Shown here in pieces: positions 1 through 7,989 of a stretch of DNA of 64,000 bases. Under the pieces are notes generated by a model. The model did not search any database and was not told the origin of the DNA. It saw only the letters and a list, made by a program, of their open reading frames with translations. How positions within the stretch are numbered: position 1 is the stretch's first letter; each line of letters begins with the position of its first letter. Made by a program: the position numbers and the translations under genes. This DNA is from Micromonospora lupini (lineage in GTDB: Bacteria; Actinomycetota; Actinomycetes; Mycobacteriales; Micromonosporaceae), in contig NZ_JAPENL010000002.1 in assembly GCF_026342015.1 (NCBI RefSeq), forward strand, positions 67,001 to 131,000. The letters run 5' to 3'.

Positions 1-1198
1 CGTGGTGGATCTCGTAGCCGCGGACCGCCACGTCGCCGGGGCCGGTGCCGACCGACTGCCGGACGGTCTTGCGGGGATCGAAGGTGATCTCGATGGGCAG
101 CAGGCCGAGCCCGGGCACGCTGCCCTGCCGGCTCTCGACCGGGTCGTGGATGGCCCGGCTGAGCATCTGGAAGCCGCCGCAGAGGCCGAGCAGCGGCTTG
201 CCGGCTGCCACGTGTCTGGTCACCGCGTCGGCGAGGCCGGTCTCGCGTAGCCAGGCGAGGTCCGCGACTGTCGACTTCGAGCCGGGCAGGACGATCAGGT
301 CGGCGGCGGCCAGTTCGGCCGGTTCGACGGTGAGGCGTACGCGCACGCCCGGCTCGGTGGCGAGAGCCTCCACGTCGGTGGCGTTGCTGATGCGGGGTAG
401 CCGGACGACGGCCACGTCCAACCAGTCGGTGCCGTGCGGAGCGGCGGGGCGGCCGAGCACCCGGCCGTAGGCCAGCGAGTCCTCCGCGTCGAGCCAGAGG
501 TCGAGCGACCAGGGCAGCACCCCGTACGTGGGACGGCCGGTCACGTGGCGCAGCATGTCCAGCCCGGGCTGGAGCAGACCGAGGTCGCCGCGGAACTTGT
601 TGATCACGAAGCCGGCGATGAGCGCCTGGTCGGCCGGGTCGAGCAGGGCCACCGTGCCGAACATCGAGGCGAAGACGCCACCCCGGTCGATGTCGCCGAC
701 CACGATCGCGGGCAGGTCGGCGTGCCGCGCCAGCCCCATGTTCACGTAGTCCCCGGCCCGCAGGTTGATCTCCGCCGGGCTCCCGGCGCCCTCGCAGATC
801 ACCACGTCGTACGCGGCCCGCAGCTCGGCAAGCGCCGTGTACGCGGTCTCGGCGAGCTGGGGCCGCAACTGTCGGAAGGTGCCGGCGGTGATCGTGTCGA
901 CAGCCGTACCGAGGAGGACCACCTGGCTGGCCAGATCACTGCCGGGCTTGAGCAGCACCGGATTGAAGCGCAGGTCCGGGGCGAGCCCGCTGGCGGCGGC
1001 CTGCATGGCCTGGGCGCGGCCGATCTCACCGCCGCGGCCGTCCGGCCCGACCACGACGGCCGAGTTGTTCGACATGTTCTGCGCCTTGAACGGCGCCACC
1101 TTCACGCCCTGCCGGTGCAGCCACCGGCAGATGCCGGCGGTGAGCACGCTCTTGCCGGCGTCGGAGGTGGTGCCGGCGACCAGCAGCCCGCCGCTCAT
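1..1198 (-). CDS. cobQ: Cobyric acid synthase CobQ (C-terminus cut by window edge)
   Basis: Glutamine-dependent amidation of adenosylcobyrinic acid a,c-diamide to cobyric acid in cobalamin synthesis, cytoplasmic. The 399 visible residues begin with an ATP-binding dethiobiotin-synthetase-like domain (GTTSDAGKS at residues 9-17, KAQNMSNN shortly after) and run into a type 1 glutaminase domain whose nucleophile is the Cys of GLCGGF (about residue 340). The family is near 500 residues, so the final part lies left of the window. The ATG at 1198 overlaps the stop of the upstream cbiB by four bases, so the two are translationally coupled. The substrate is inferred from family and neighbour. Confidence 0.95.
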   Translation of the reverse strand, partial: MSGGLLVAGTTSDAGKSVLTAGICRWLHRQGVKVAPFKAQNMSNNSAVVVGPDGRGGEIGRAQAMQAAASGLAPDLRFNPVLLKPGSDLASQVVLLGTAVDTITAGTFRQLRPQLAETAYTALAELRAAYDVVICEGAGSPAEINLRAGDYVNMGLARHADLPAIVVGDIDRGGVFASMFGTVALLDPADQALIAGFVINKFRGDLGLLQPGLDMLRHVTGRPTYGVLPWSLDLWLDAEDSLAYGRVLGRPAAPHGTDWLDVAVVRLPRISNATDVEALATEPGVRVRLTVEPAELAAADLIVLPGSKSTVADLAWLRETGLADAVTRHVAAGKPLLGLCGGFQMLSRAIHDPVESRQGSVPGLGLLPIEITFDPRKTVRQSVGTGPGDVAVRGYEIHH

Positions 1199-2505
1199 CG
1201 CCCGTTCACCCGCCCCGCCGCGCCCCGGACCAGGCCACGCCCCGACCCGGCTCCGCAGGTCAGCAGGCCGCCTCGCCGCCCAGCCATCCGCAAGCCACCC
1301 CCGTCGTTGGCCCCGCCGGACAGCAGGCCACCCACAGACTGGGCACCGCCGGACAGCAGGCCACCCACAGACTGGGCACCGCCGGACAGCAGGCCCCCCA
1401 CAGACTGGGCACCGCCGGACAGCAGGCCCCCCACAGACTGGGCACCGCCGGACAGCAGGCCACCGACGGACCCGTCCCTGCCGGACAGCAGGCCGCCCCC
1501 GGGCCCGAGGGCGACGGCCCGCAGGCTGCGGCGGGCGACGGCGCCGGCCAGGCGGCCGACCGTCACCGGGTACGCGGCCGCCAACCCGAGTGCGGCCAGG
1601 CCGACAGCGCCGGAGATGCGGGCCGCCCGCTTGAGGTGTCGTGCCTCGGGACGGGGGCCGTCGCCAAGGAACGGGCGGACCTCGGAGCGCCCGAAGTACA
1701 TGTTGCGGCCACCGAGGCGGACACCGAGCGCGCCGGCCATCGCCGCTTCGCACTGGCCGGCGTTGGGGCTCGGGTGATCGTTGCGGTCCCGTCGCCACAC
1801 CCGCCAGGCCCGCTCCCGGTCGCCGTTCGCGACCGGCGCGACGGCGATGGTGAGGAGCCCGGTCAGCCGGGACGGCACCAGGTTGAGCAGGTCGTCCAGC
1901 CGGGCGGCTGGGGTGCCGAACCGTGCGTAGCGCTCCGATCGGTGGCCGACCATGGCGTCGAGGGTGTTCGCGGCGCGATAACCCAGCAGACCGGGCAGGC
2001 CGGCGACAGCGCCCCAGAGCAGCGGCGCGACCACCGCGTCGGAGGTGTTCTCCGCGACCGACTCGACTGTCGCTCGGGCCAACTCCGACTCGTCAAGCGT
2101 CGAGGGGTCCCGGCCGCAGAGGTTGCCGAGGCGTCGTCGGGCGGCGGGCAGGTCACCGTCACGAAGCGTTCGACCCATGACGGCGGCCTCGTGTCGGAGC
2201 GTACGACCGCCCAGCACGGTCCAGGTGCCGGCGGCGACGAGCACCGCGCGGCTCACCGGCCGGTGTCGGGTGGCCGCTGCCGCCACCGCCCCGAGCACGA
2301 CGGGCCCACCGACGGCCAGCGCCGTGAACACCGCGCCGGCGGTCCGGTCCGGCCGATGCAGGCGACGCTCCAGAGCGCCCGCCACCTGGCCGAAACCGGC
2401 GACCGGATGCCACCGGCGAGGGTCGCCGAGCAGCCTGTCCAGCGCGTAACCGGCCAGCAGGCCCACCGCGTTCGCCACAGGTGCTGTCCGTCGCACGCGT
2501 ACCAC
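1195..2505 (-). CDS. cbiB: Adenosylcobinamide-phosphate synthase CbiB/CobD with repeat tail
   Basis: Membrane protein that attaches the aminopropanol arm to adenosylcobyric acid. Recognised by [17 protein letters not shown] near the N-terminus, [15 protein letters not shown], and the family block [25 protein letters not shown], given here only as landmarks; several hydrophobic segments are present. An ATG at 2574 is in frame, but the Arg-rich residues before GTG 2505 do not look like this family, so 2505 (or GTG 2496) is preferred. After the normal end of the family (about residue 320) the protein continues through about six 11-residue repeats ([11 protein letters not shown], four perfect) and a Gly-rich tail. 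Coupled to cobQ by a 4-base overlap. Confidence 0.92.
   Translation of the reverse strand: MVRVRRTAPVANAVGLLAGYALDRLLGDPRRWHPVAGFGQVAGALERRLHRPDRTAGAVFTALAVGGPVVLGAVAAAATRHRPVSRAVLVAAGTWTVLGGRTLRHEAAVMGRTLRDGDLPAARRRLGNLCGRDPSTLDESELARATVESVAENTSDAVVAPLLWGAVAGLPGLLGYRAANTLDAMVGHRSERYARFGTPAARLDDLLNLVPSRLTGLLTIAVAPVANGDRERAWRVWRRDRNDHPSPNAGQCEAAMAGALGVRLGGRNMYFGRSEVRPFLGDGPRPEARHLKRAARISGAVGLAALGLAAAYPVTVGRLAGAVARRSLRAVALGPGGGLLSGRDGSVGGLLSGGAQSVGGLLSGGAQSVGGLLSGGAQSVGGLLSGGAQSVGGLLSGGANDGGGLRMAGRRGGLLTCGAGSGRGLVRGAAGRVNGR
1313..1496. repeat. 33-bp tandem repeat inside the cbiB 3' end
   Basis: Units begin at 1313, 1346, 1379, 1412 and 1445 with period 33; the first four are nearly identical and the fifth and a partial sixth diverge. 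Because 33 is a multiple of three, changes in copy number would keep the cbiB frame and only change the number of [11 protein letters not shown] units. Confidence 0.95.
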
Positions 2506-2879
2506 CCCCCGGCCGGCCAGCCTAGACGAGCACCCGGTACGCCGGCCGCGACCGCCGTGTTCCATCGACGTCACCTCCGCCTGCTCCCGTCACGCGGGGT
2601 GACGACGCCGATCGCGTCGCCACCCCGCCCCCGTCGTACCGCCCGTGCACACCGTCGTGCACGGCGTCCTCAGGCAGCCAAGCCGCCGCCCGACTGCCAC
2701 CGGCCGGTACCGACCTCAGGCAGCCAGGCCGCCGCCCTGCCCGTCGGCAGCCCGAACTGCCGCCCGTCCCGGCCGACCGGACCGAACTGCCGCCCATCCC
2801 GGCCGACCGGACCGAACTGCCGCCCATCCCGGCCGACCGGGCCAAACTGCCGCCCGTCCCGGCCGACCGCGCCGAACTG
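2506..2879. repeat. Gene-free stretch with 30-bp tandem repeat and hairpin, after ssb
   Basis: Between the ssb stop and cbiB. It holds four near-identical 30-bp units from 2761 to 2880 (core CGGCCGACCGGACCGAACTG), preceded by two copies of a degenerate CCTCAGGCAGCCARGCCGCC block (near 2669 and 2714). A hairpin CCGTGCAC-6nt-GTGCACGG lies at 2643-2664 and could end ssb transcription; it has no T-run. Open frames here are repeat artefacts. No cobalamin riboswitch signature was found ahead of cbiB. Confidence 0.8.
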
Positions 2880-3656
2880 TCACGCCGGCTGCGGGACCCG
2901 CCCCCGGCCGCGCCGGCCCCGACCGGACTGCGGAACCTCCGGCCGGCCCTCGTCGGACACCGGCCCCAACTCGTCGTCGGGGTCGCCCTCCGGGTCGGAG
3001 TCGTCCGCGCTCACCGCGAGGGTCAGCTCGTCGTCGACGGCCACGCGCCCTTCTCCGCCGCCGACAGAGAAGCCGTCGTCGAGGGAGTCACCGCCGAGGG
3101 AGGCGTGGTCGAGCGGGCCGTGGTCCAGCGGGTTGGTACGCAGCGAGCCGTACTCCGGCAGCTCGAAATCGTCGTCGAGCGGGCGGTCGTCGAGCAGTAC
3201 CGGCGCCTGGTCGTCGGGCACCGGTTCGGTGGGTTCGCCGTGTACGCGGCTCTCGGTGGCCCCGTCCTCGACGATGCTCGTGGTCGTGGTCGGCCGGTTG
3301 CGCAGGAAGCGGGCACGCCCCCGGGACAGGTCGTGGCCGACGGCGACCGCCTCCAGCTCGTAGAGCGTGCGGTGGTTACCGGCGTCGTCGGTCCAGTCGC
3401 GGGTGTAGAGCCGGCCGCAGACCACCACCGGGTCGCCGACCATCACCGAGGCGGCCACGCCCTCGGCCAGCTTGCGCCAGCAGTTGACGCGGACGCGCAG
3501 CGAGTTGCCGTCGACCCACCGACCGGTGTCGCGGTCGAGCCGGCGGGCGGTGGAGGCGACCTTGAAGTTGGCCACCAGGGTGTTGCTCTGGGTCGTACGC
3601 CGCCACTCGGGCGCCGTCAGAATATTGCCGACAATCGTGACGTACGTGTCGAACAT
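2880..3656 (-). CDS. ssb: Single-stranded DNA-binding protein (long, tip-less paralogue)
   Basis: OB-fold protein that binds single-stranded DNA in replication, repair or natural uptake. Residues 1 to about 110 form the SSB domain (FDTYVTIVGNILTAPEWRR, VNCWRKLAEG, GDPVVVCGRLYTRDW). ATG 3656 is chosen because TGGAGGGAC sits just upstream; an in-frame ATG at 3791 adds a non-family extension. The 258-residue product has a long acidic linker rich in Asp, Leu and Gly. It ends in GRGRVPQPA and lacks the acidic aromatic tip (DDxxF type) that recruits partner proteins to housekeeping SSB, so it is probably a secondary SSB. Divergent from the hibernation-factor gene. Confidence 0.9.
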   Translation of the reverse strand: MFDTYVTIVGNILTAPEWRRTTQSNTLVANFKVASTARRLDRDTGRWVDGNSLRVRVNCWRKLAEGVAASVMVGDPVVVCGRLYTRDWTDDAGNHRTLYELEAVAVGHDLSRGRARFLRNRPTTTTSIVEDGATESRVHGEPTEPVPDDQAPVLLDDRPLDDDFELPEYGSLRTNPLDHGPLDHASLGGDSLDDGFSVGGGEGRVAVDDELTLAVSADDSDPEGDPDDELGPVSDEGRPEVPQSGRGRRGRGRVPQPA

Positions 3657-3914
3657 CGTCCCTCCAGGGGGTCCGGGGTCTGCCAGCGCGAGTCGACTCG
3701 ACACCGAGCATCGACACCGGGTGCGCCCATCGCGAGCGCCCATCTCCAACCTGTGGATGACGAGGCCATCTGTGGACAACGCCCTGATCACACCCCCGCT
3801 GTGGTACGGCCGACCCAGCTGTCCGAGCGCCGACGGTTCCGGAGCCGTCCGAACTGGGTATGGATTTGATCAACGCACCACCGACAAGCTCCACGTCGAC
3901 GAGAGGTCAGCGCC

Positions 3915-3965
3915 ATGATGATCACTACTTTCGGCTCCGCAACCGTTTCCGAGGTGCGGCGATGA
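3915..3965 (+). CDS. 16-residue upstream ORF coupled to the hibernation-factor gene
   Basis: Encodes MMITTFGSATVSEVRR. GAGAGG lies 8-13 bases before the first ATG, and the stop overlaps the ATG of the next gene in an ATGA arrangement at 3962-3965. The next gene's own Shine-Dalgarno (GAGG at 3951-3954) is inside this ORF, so ribosomes reading the peptide would pass over it. Translation is inferred; the peptide resembles no family known to me. Confidence 0.5.
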   Translation: MMITTFGSATVSEVRR

Positions 3966-4378
3966 GCGCCGTGGCGAACCCGGCGACCGTGGCCGAGTGC
4001 CTGCGGGTGGGCGCGGGGTTCTCCCAGGGCGACCGCAACTGGATCGCCGAGCAGTTCGCCACCCTCGACGCCCGGCTGGCCGGTTTTCACGCCGACGCCA
4101 CCGAGCTGGAGGTCTCGGTGAAGGACCGGGAGGCGCGGGGTCAGAAGGTCACCCTGGAGTGCTGGATCGCCGGCCGACAGAAGATCGTCACCACCTCCGG
4201 CGAGGAGGACCTGCACGCCGCCCTCAACGACGTCCGCGACGACCTGCGCAGGCGGCTCAACGACGCCAAGACCCGGCAGGAGCCCCGGCACAACAAGCAC
4301 CTGCGGGAGGTCCCCCAGCCGCAGGGCGAGGTCGACGAGTCCGAGGACCCGGCGCGCGCCGACGCGGAAACGGCGTAA
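3962..4378 (+). CDS. HPF/RaiA-like ribosome-associated protein
   Basis: 138 residues with the core of the sigma-54-modulation/S30Ae fold: a helix with LDARLAGFHADATELEVSV, a strand with KVTLECWIAGRQ, then a helix DLHAALNDVRDDLRRRLND. In the family this domain binds the 30S decoding region and stabilises idle ribosomes. There is no dimerisation C-domain, so it would act as a short form. The tail is charged and probably disordered. ATG 3962 is preferred over an in-frame TTG or ATG at 3860 because it has GAGG at the right spacing and is coupled to the short ORF. Divergent from ssb; a strong hairpin follows at 4391-4441. Confidence 0.75.
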   Translation: MSAVANPATVAECLRVGAGFSQGDRNWIAEQFATLDARLAGFHADATELEVSVKDREARGQKVTLECWIAGRQKIVTTSGEEDLHAALNDVRDDLRRRLNDAKTRQEPRHNKHLREVPQPQGEVDESEDPARADAETA

Positions 4379-4390
4379 CCCACGCCCCGC

Positions 4391-4441
4391 CCCCGCGGTC
4401 CCGCACTGTCGGCTCCCGCCGGAAAGTGCAGGATCGCGGGG
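4391..4441 (+). terminator. Long hairpin after the hibernation-factor gene
   Basis: Outer arms CCCCGCGGTCC and GGATCGCGGGG (one wobble or mismatch), middle arms GCACT/AGTGC and inner arms CGGC-TCCC-GCCG form one continuous hairpin 13 bases after the stop at 4378. There is no T-run, as is common in this GC range. Confidence 0.6.
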
Positions 4442-4501
4442 CAGCGGGCGGGCGCCGACCGGGGCTACCGCCGGGTAGGTCGGCGGCGTAGCGTCGCGTT
4501 C

Positions 4502-5614
4502 GTGGAACCGGACGTGTTGGGACCGCCGTACGAGCGGCAGACGATCGACCTGGGCACCGACGACGAAGGCCCCGTCGTCGCGACACTGGTCCGGCGGCGG
4601 GCCGAGCGCCCCACCGGGCGGGCGGTGCTCTACGTGCACGGCTTCGTCGACTACTTCTTCCAGACCCACCTCGCCGACTTCTTCGCCGAGCGTGGCTGGG
4701 ACTTCTACGCGCTCGACCTGCGCAAGTACGGCCGTAGCCTGCTCGCGCACCAGACGCCGAACTTCTGCCGCGACATCAGCGACTACTTCCCCGAGCTGGA
4801 CGCCGCCGCCGAGATCATCCGCTCCGACGACGGCCACGACACCCTGCTGGCGATGGGCCACTCCACCGGCGGCCTGATCCTCTCGCTCTGGGCGGACGCC
4901 CGCCGCGACGCCGGCACCGTCGACGGCCTGGTCCTCAACAGCCCCTTCTTCGACCTCAACGCCCCCTGGGCGGTCCGTCGACCCCTCGCGGCCGCCGTCT
5001 CCCGACTGGGCCGCAGGGCGCCGCACCGCATCCTGCCGTTCGGCCTGGGCACTGTGTACGGCGAGAGCCTGCACGCCGACCACCGCGGCGAGTGGACCTA
5101 TGACCTGGCGTGGAAGCCGCTGGCCGGGTTCCCGGTGCGGGCCGGCTGGCTGAACGCGATCCGGGCCGGTCAACGCCGGCTGCGCGCCGGCCTGGACATC
5201 CCGGTGCCGGTGCTGTTGGCCTGCTCGACCCGCTCCTTCCGGGGCACCAGGTGGCACGACAACGCGACAGTGGCCGACGCGGTGTTGGACGTCGAGCACA
5301 TGGTCCGCTACGCGCCCCGCCTCGGCCGGCACGTCACAGTGGCCCGCTTCGACGGCGGGTTGCACGACCTCACGCTCTCCGGCCCCGCCGTCCGCAAGAA
5401 GGTCTTCGACGAGGTCGGCAGGTGGGCCGAGGCGTTCCTGGCCGCCGGCCCCACCGCCCCGGCCGACCCCGCAACGACCGAGGCGAAGCCGATCGACCCC
5501 GTCCCGACCGGCGACGTCCCGACCGGCGACGTCCCGACCGGCGACGGCCCCCGGGTGCCAGGCAGCCGGCAGCCGACGGCCGGTCGCGCCGAGGCGACGC
5601 CCGTCGGCGACTGA
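4502..5614 (+). CDS. Alpha/beta hydrolase (lysophospholipase-like)
   Basis: 370 residues. The fold is shown by YVHGFVDYFF (oxyanion-hole region, about 44-53), the nucleophile elbow GHSTGG with Ser121, and the late catalytic His288 in GGLHDLTLS. Family members hydrolyse carboxylic esters such as monoacylglycerols; the substrate cannot be told. No signal peptide is seen, so it is likely cytoplasmic. The GTG start follows a short intergenic gap without a clear Shine-Dalgarno. The last 40 residues are a low-complexity tail with three PTGDV units that arise from a 15-bp tandem repeat, outside the hydrolase domain. Confidence 0.85.
   Translation: MEPDVLGPPYERQTIDLGTDDEGPVVATLVRRRAERPTGRAVLYVHGFVDYFFQTHLADFFAERGWDFYALDLRKYGRSLLAHQTPNFCRDISDYFPELDAAAEIIRSDDGHDTLLAMGHSTGGLILSLWADARRDAGTVDGLVLNSPFFDLNAPWAVRRPLAAAVSRLGRRAPHRILPFGLGTVYGESLHADHRGEWTYDLAWKPLAGFPVRAGWLNAIRAGQRRLRAGLDIPVPVLLACSTRSFRGTRWHDNATVADAVLDVEHMVRYAPRLGRHVTVARFDGGLHDLTLSGPAVRKKVFDEVGRWAEAFLAAGPTAPADPATTEAKPIDPVPTGDVPTGDVPTGDGPRVPGSRQPTAGRAEATPVGD
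5501..5545. repeat. 15-bp tandem repeat in the hydrolase tail
   Basis: Three units of GTCCCGACCGGCGAC starting at 5501, 5516 and 5531. The period is a multiple of three, so copy number alters only the PTGDV units of the C-terminal tail. Confidence 0.9.
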
Positions 5615-5733
5615 CACCCGCCGAGCCCGCCCCGAGCCGAGGCGGACCGGCTGGCCGGCCCGCCGCAGGGTCGTCGCCGCAGGTCACCGACGCGTCCGAG
5701 CGGGCTGGCGGGAGCCGAGCGGCGGTCCGCGGC

Positions 5734-6429
5734 TCAGGCGTCGCCGGGTGTGGCCGGGAGGACGGCCCGGATCCGGTCGAAGGTCGCGATCGGGTGACCG
5801 TCGATGCCGGGCAGCACCAGGCCCAGGCAGTACAGCGCCACCTCCCCGGCAGCGTCGGGCTGCACGACGAAGACTGGCGCCCCGACGTACCCCGCTGGCA
5901 GCTCGCTGGTGATCCGCACGTCGTCCCCGTCGCGGACCACGCGCTCGATCCCCACCTCCAGGGGGCGCGAGTCGTCCTCGCGTACCCCATGGGCCAGCAC
6001 GAAAGCGGAACTGGCGTCGGGGCCGAGGCCCGCGACGGCCTCGGGCCCGGCGGCGATCGTGGCCGGGACCGGCTGCACCCGCCACCGCCAGCCGCCGTCG
6101 CCGGCGTAGCGGTGCAGGCCGGCGGTCGGCAGCACGGCGACCCCGTCGCCCGGAAAGCGGGCCCATCCAGGCACGATCTCGCTCTCCGCGACGACCTTCG
6201 GCGCGACGCCGGCCGGCTCGGTGACGCTCGCCCGCAGGCCCAGCTCACCGCCCGGAGCGCCGACCAGGTCGGCCGCCGTCAGCAGCGCCTCCCCCACCGG
6301 GTCGTCGCCGTCCTGGAAGAAGAAGGCGGTGCCGTGGGCGTCGGCCGTACGGTACGGCAGGATGGCGCGGCCGACGACCTGGCACAGCTCGTAGGCGACG
6401 CCGCTCTCGGCGTCGGGGTCCAGCAACAC
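5734..6429 (-). CDS. Trypsin-fold-like protein lacking catalytic residues
   Basis: About 231 residues from GTG 6429. The frame stays open to 6582, but that extension is Arg/Pro-rich and looks non-coding. Two landmarks of chymotrypsin-like proteases appear in order: GTAFFFQ...ALLTAADLVG, where TAAH is expected, and late in the protein AGYVGAPVFV, where GNSGGPV or GNSGAPV is expected. His and Ser are therefore replaced by Asp and Val, so the protein is probably not a protease but a binding or regulatory relative. This assignment rests on motif position only. It lies between the hydrolase and the tRNA gene, transcribed towards the hydrolase. No signal peptide is evident. Confidence 0.6.
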   Translation of the reverse strand: MLLDPDAESGVAYELCQVVGRAILPYRTADAHGTAFFFQDGDDPVGEALLTAADLVGAPGGELGLRASVTEPAGVAPKVVAESEIVPGWARFPGDGVAVLPTAGLHRYAGDGGWRWRVQPVPATIAAGPEAVAGLGPDASSAFVLAHGVREDDSRPLEVGIERVVRDGDDVRITSELPAGYVGAPVFVVQPDAAGEVALYCLGLVLPGIDGHPIATFDRIRAVLPATPGDA

Positions 6430-6587
6430 CAGCCGAGGGTACGGGCCGCCGCGTGGTCGACCTGCGGGAACCCGGATGCCGGTCGCCCTGCCTTCGTGAG
6501 ACCCTGCTCGACGACGCGGACGGGGGCACCCTTTACCCCGGCGTGCCCGGGGTCGGCGGTACCCTTCTGGCGCGACATCCACGCCGC

Positions 6588-6663
6588 GCGCCCGTAGCTC
6601 AGCGGATAGAGCAGGGGACTTCTAATCCCAAGGTCGTAGGTTCGAACCCTACCGGGCGCACCA
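6588..6663 (+). tRNA. tRNA-Arg (anticodon UCU)
   Basis: Full cloverleaf: acceptor GCGCCCG paired with CGGGCGC (6653-6659), D arm GCTC/GAGC, anticodon loop CTTCTAA with anticodon TCT at 6621-6623, T arm GTAGG-TTCGAAC-CCTAC, discriminator A6660 and an encoded CCA at 6661-6663. The outermost anticodon-stem pair (G-A) is unpaired. Confidence 0.97.
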
Positions 6664-6676
6664 CCGTCGTCGCAGG

Positions 6677-7882
6677 TCAGCGCAGCTGGGCATTGAGTTC
6701 GTCAAGCGCATCGTGGACATACTCCTGCCCGAGACCGTCCGGCAGCGTGACACGGACCGCGTAGGCGAGTTCCACGAATGCCCGCCGAACCGTGTACAGC
6801 TCCGCGTCGGTCAGCTCGATGCGGTGCCACGACGCCCTGGGCGCCTTGGCCGGCTCGTCGACGAGCCTTCGGGCGACGGTCTGGGCGAGCGCGTACGGGC
6901 TGCCGGTCCGCGCGTCCCACTCGTTCTCGCCCAACTCCTCCACCGCGCACGCGACAACCTGCCCCCAGCGGCGGAACTCCGCCGGATCGCCGCGCAGCTC
7001 ATAGCCGGTGGGATGCAGTCGCACGGCCGTACGGGCGATCGGTACGTCGTCCAGGCCGACGCTCACCTCGCCGAGTTCGAACTGAACGCCCTGCCGCTGC
7101 CAACCCCGCGCGATCTCCAGCGCTCCCACGGGGTCGGCACCGGCCAGCAGCAGCGCATGGCTCACGGCCCGCTCGTCCCGTTCGATGGCGTGCATGAGCG
7201 CGGTGTGCCCGTTGCCGTCGACCACGTTCGGATCGGCGCCCGCGGTCAGCAGCACGTCGACGGCGGCGTGGTCACCGCGCCGAGCGGCGAGGATGAGCGT
7301 CGGAGTGCCGTCGGAGCGCCGCGAGTTCGGATCGGCGCCGTGGCTGAGCAGGATGCGGATCGCGGCGGGCGCGACCGAATCCAGCACCGCCTGCACGATC
7401 GGGGCCTCCTCGCCGTGCCCGGCACCGGCACCGAGGTCCAGCAGGTAGCGCAGGATCTCCAACGCCGCGGGCTGGGGCCGGTGCCGGGTGGCGGCGATCG
7501 CGGCGGCGAGAAGGCTGCCACGGTCGGCGCCCTCGACCTCAAGGGCGCCACGATCGACGAGGAGCCGGACGACGTCGAGATGACCGTTGCGCACCGCCGA
7601 CCGCAGCGGCGACTCGTACTGCGGCCTCCTCGCCCGCAGCGACGCCCCCGCGTCCACCAGCAACCAAGCGATTTCCAGGTGCCCCGCACTCGCCGCCTCG
7701 GACAGCACGGTCCCCGTGTAAGGGCTGGCGGCGGAGTCGGGGGCGGCGCCGTCTGCGAGCGCTTTCACCACGGCCGCCGGATCGGCCGCTTGGACGGCCG
7801 CAACAAGCTCTGCATCACGATCCACGACGACGACCCTATGTGGCGCGTGTCGGGAGGACAGTTCGATAACCGTGCGCGGCAT
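6677..7882 (-). CDS. Ankyrin-repeat protein
   Basis: About 401 residues. Ankyrin repeats fill the N-terminal 240 residues, with characteristic GHLEIAWLLVDAGA, GHLDVVRLLVDRGA, IRILLSHGADPNSR, DHAAVDVLLTAGADPN and NGHTALMHAIE turns; these give protein-protein binding surfaces. The remaining 150 residues are a separate non-repeat domain rich in Trp, Glu and Arg that I do not recognise. The start is uncertain: ATG 7882 has no clear Shine-Dalgarno, and GTG 7825 has AGGG upstream. It faces the tRNA gene tail to tail. No signal peptide is seen. Confidence 0.85.
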   Translation of the reverse strand: MPRTVIELSSRHAPHRVVVVDRDAELVAAVQAADPAAVVKALADGAAPDSAASPYTGTVLSEAASAGHLEIAWLLVDAGASLRARRPQYESPLRSAVRNGHLDVVRLLVDRGALEVEGADRGSLLAAAIAATRHRPQPAALEILRYLLDLGAGAGHGEEAPIVQAVLDSVAPAAIRILLSHGADPNSRRSDGTPTLILAARRGDHAAVDVLLTAGADPNVVDGNGHTALMHAIERDERAVSHALLLAGADPVGALEIARGWQRQGVQFELGEVSVGLDDVPIARTAVRLHPTGYELRGDPAEFRRWGQVVACAVEELGENEWDARTGSPYALAQTVARRLVDEPAKAPRASWHRIELTDAELYTVRRAFVELAYAVRVTLPDGLGQEYVHDALDELNAQLR

Positions 7883-7989
7883 GGCAGCGCGCACAACCTC
7901 AACCCATCGACGGTCGTACAGTGGGGAACGTCCTGGCCCCAGTGATCGTGGCGGGCGTGTCCCCCTCTGCCCCGCCCGGAAGGAGCACA

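Noticed and set aside
434..1777. Long plus-strand open frame with Pro-rich [11 protein letters not shown] repeats
   Set aside because: Antisense to cobQ and cbiB; the repeats are the complement of the cbiB minisatellite, and the minus-strand products have clear family matches.
2506..2680. Possible cobalamin riboswitch before cbiB
   Set aside because: No B12-box-like core was found on the minus strand; the region is repeat-rich instead.
1313..2880. Tandem repeats considered as a CRISPR array
   Set aside because: Units are contiguous without unique spacers, and the first array is in-frame coding sequence.
3788..5617. 609-codon minus-strand frame
   Set aside because: Lies opposite the hibernation-like gene and the hydrolase, Val/Gly/Arg-rich with no recognisable domain; typical shadow frame in high-GC DNA.
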